Shown in pieces: positions 62,455 through 64,000 of a DNA stretch of 64,000 bases (its first letter is position 1; each line of letters starts with the position of its first letter). This DNA is from Rugalucina vietnamica (lineage: Eukaryota; Mollusca; Bivalvia; Lucinida; Lucinidae), in assembly GCA_964017185.1 (NCBI GenBank), contig OZ024879.1, positions 39,148,383 to 39,212,382 on the forward strand, read 5' to 3'. The translations under genes were made by a program, and so were the position numbers. The notes under the pieces were generated by a model. It searched no databases. It had not been told where the DNA came from and saw only the letters and a list, made by a program, of their open reading frames with translations.

Positions 62455-63027
62455 ATGCTGAGTGTACTTGTAAGATCATACATGAAGAAAACCAAGGACA
62501 TTCATAGAGGGTATTGGGGGAATGAGGGCCTCAAACCAGAATTCTGGCCAGAGGCCCTCTCCTTTAGAGGACCTTCCTCAAACACAGCCATTACTGTTCC
62601 ACCGCTCAAAGTGGATGAGATTGACAGAGTGCTCCAGAGCTATGAGGCCTGGAGCCAGAATGTCCAATGCTTGGAAGAGCTGCATGTAAATTTTGAAATA
62701 GCAGCAGATGGAGGAGCCCCAGCCCCAACTTATGATGATCAAACAGATGCTACAACAGTCATGGATGAGGAGGTGCCAAATGTGACAGTCGTGGAAGGGG
62801 AAAGAGATGCCAGTTCTGGCAGTGAGTCATCCATGGAAGAGAAAATAATGTCTAAGCTGGAGCAGAAGTTTGTTAAAATGATGGCTAGTGTCATCAAAGC
62901 AAATGAAGCAAAATACAGCAAACAAGACAGTTCACCTAAGGACAGTTCACAGAGACAAGACAATTCACAGAGGAGACAGTTCACCTCGGAGGTCACTATC
63001 TCCTATTCGCTGTTTTGGCTGCAATGA
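62455..63027 (+). CDS. Gag-like main frame, unit 14
   Basis: Identical protein; shares the shortened A run with unit 13. Confidence 0.6.
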   Translation: MLSVLVRSYMKKTKDIHRGYWGNEGLKPEFWPEALSFRGPSSNTAITVPPLKVDEIDRVLQSYEAWSQNVQCLEELHVNFEIAADGGAPAPTYDDQTDATTVMDEEVPNVTVVEGERDASSGSESSMEEKIMSKLEQKFVKMMASVIKANEAKYSKQDSSPKDSSQRQDNSQRRQFTSEVTISYSLFWLQ

Positions 63028-63136
63028 AGAGGGGCACTACAAGAGGGACTGTCCAAAAAAGAGAAGGTTTTCCTTTAAATCACTGAAGACAGAGGATGAT
63101 GATTTAAAATCCGGCGGGTCGGAAACGGAGGCCTAA
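62888..63136 (+). CDS. CCHC frame, unit 14, Asn-to-Lys variant
   Basis: AAC is changed to AAA near 63109 (Asn74 to Lys); the knuckle is unchanged. Confidence 0.6.
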   Translation: MSSKQMKQNTANKTVHLRTVHRDKTIHRGDSSPRRSLSPIRCFGCNEEGHYKRDCPKKRRFSFKSLKTEDDDLKSGGSETEA

Positions 63137-63688
63137 GCCCGGCCCCTCAAGACAGTATCACTGGCTTCTCCGTTAAGTCTCATCAAAGAAATTCGGATGG
63201 ATGTTCAGGAGTTAACTCCGTAAATATGAACAACACTGACTCATCTGATGGACAAGTGGCGGACGTCCAAAAACTTCAGAATAAACGGAATAAAGACCAA
63301 GTAGATCAGATTTAAATATGTCAATTGATGAAATATATGATCATACCATTTGCTTATAAATTATTGGCATTTTAACATTTATTAGCAGGATAAATTACAG
63401 GCTTTGGGGTTCTAAACCTTTAATTTCAATATATTTTGACTATTTTAGTAATTATGGGCAGTTTAAATTTTATGCTCAGCTGAGTTGACCTTGAAAAAAG
63501 TTTTATTACCTCGGGGACCATCCCCAAGAATTACAATTCTCCCTTAAAATTAAGGAAGACCTTAGTTAAGGTGATGTATTTCAGCTTCAAAAAGATGCAG
63601 CTAAGACTAACTGAAACACAAAACACATCACTTCCTGAAGAACATTGCCCAGTAATTACTTGTTGCTACCTATGTCGTTTAACGGCAC

Positions 63689-64000
63689 ATGCTGAGTGTA
63701 CTTGTAAGATCATACATGAAGAAAACCAAGGACATTCATAGAGGGTATTGGGGGAATGAGGGCCTCAAACCAGAATTCTGGCCAGAGGCCCTCTCCTTTA
63801 GAGGACCTTCCTCAAACACAGCCATTACTGTTCCACCGCTCAAAGTGGATGAGATTGACAGAGTGCTCCAGAGCTATGAGGCCTGGAGCCAGAATGTCCA
63901 ATGCTTGGAAGAGCTGCATGTAAATTTTGAAATAGCAGCAGATGGAGGAGCCCCAGCCCCAACTTATGATGATCAAACAGATGCTACAACAGTCATGGAT
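63689..64000 (+). CDS. Gag-like main frame, unit 15, cut by window end
   Basis: The first 104 codons are identical to the other units; the frame runs off the end of the window. Confidence 0.6.
   Translation, partial: MLSVLVRSYMKKTKDIHRGYWGNEGLKPEFWPEALSFRGPSSNTAITVPPLKVDEIDRVLQSYEAWSQNVQCLEELHVNFEIAADGGAPAPTYDDQTDATTVMD

Larger units (their letters stand above)
46403..64000 (+). repeat. Gag-like gene satellite: 14 full and 1 partial units of 1226/1235 bp
   Basis: Unit starts are 46403, 47629, 48855, 50090, 51325, 52551, 53786, 55012, 56238, 57464, 58690, 59916, 61151, 62385 and 63619. Units 1, 2, 5 and 7-11 are 1226 bp. Units 3, 4, 6 and 12 are 1235 bp and 13 and 14 are 1234 bp; these carry an extra CAGAATAAA before CGGAATAAA, and units 13 and 14 also lack one A in an A run. 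Otherwise only single-base differences are seen. Each unit has about 850 bp of coding-like sequence and 376 bp of AT-rich spacer. The array continues beyond the window. Confidence 0.97.

Overview
The window looks like accessory, repeat-dominated DNA from an invertebrate, most likely a bivalve or other mollusc. This rests on four observations. Coding pieces are interrupted by AG/GT splice-like borders. There are tRNA-headed SINEs and TIR elements of the kind common in molluscan genomes. Reverse transcriptases and SGNH-hydrolase fragments are of invertebrate type. There is no operon structure, ribosome binding site or CRISPR array. The phylum call is inference from repeat style; no conserved single-copy host gene is visible.

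Layout. 1-4235: a tandem array (period about 1.67 kb) of an unrecognised TATA-promoter gene encoding a basic, helical protein with a very acidic Asp/Glu/Tyr tail; four copies, each broken differently. 4236-13430: fragments of a 5'-truncating reverse-transcriptase element, two SINE families, three minisatellites and a palindromic MITE. 13440-16330: a degraded LINE split by a 1.9-kb TIR transposon with a visible 6-bp target duplication. 17200-21563: a tRNA-Gln-like sequence, then a CR1/Jockey-type LINE (endonuclease plus reverse transcriptase, frameshifted) lying between 600-bp direct repeats that each carry a hammerhead-ribozyme-like core on the minus strand. 21692-27777: an unknown minus-strand frame with one stop, and two more truncated RT-element copies, the longest with a 237-residue ORF. 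27790-28815: a Ty3/Gypsy relic (gag, zinc knuckle, aspartic protease) split by a MITE.

30880-42240: several segmental duplicates of a locus containing SGNH-hydrolase-like relics and a tandemly repeated unknown coding block. Because the duplicates carry different insertions, they act as internal empty sites and date or delimit at least four transposons: a 3.6-kb TIR element with TAA duplication, a hairpin-ended element with nuclear-receptor-like half sites, a 256-bp MITE and a 553-bp TA-duplicating MITE. 43012-44500 is a 1.5-kb structure with 240-bp inverted arms. 45050-45690 is a second Gypsy gag relic.

46403-64000, running off the end, is a head-to-tail array of 14 complete and one partial near-identical units of 1226 or 1235 bp. 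Each encodes a Gag-like protein in two overlapping frames, the second with a CCHC zinc knuckle, and a third frame follows. Units differ by an in-frame 9-bp duplication and a few single bases, so the array was homogenised or amplified very recently (or its assembly needs checking).

The genes here do not form a pathway. What links them is mobile-element biology: founders, truncated progeny, nested insertions and tandem amplification of element-derived or element-adjacent genes.
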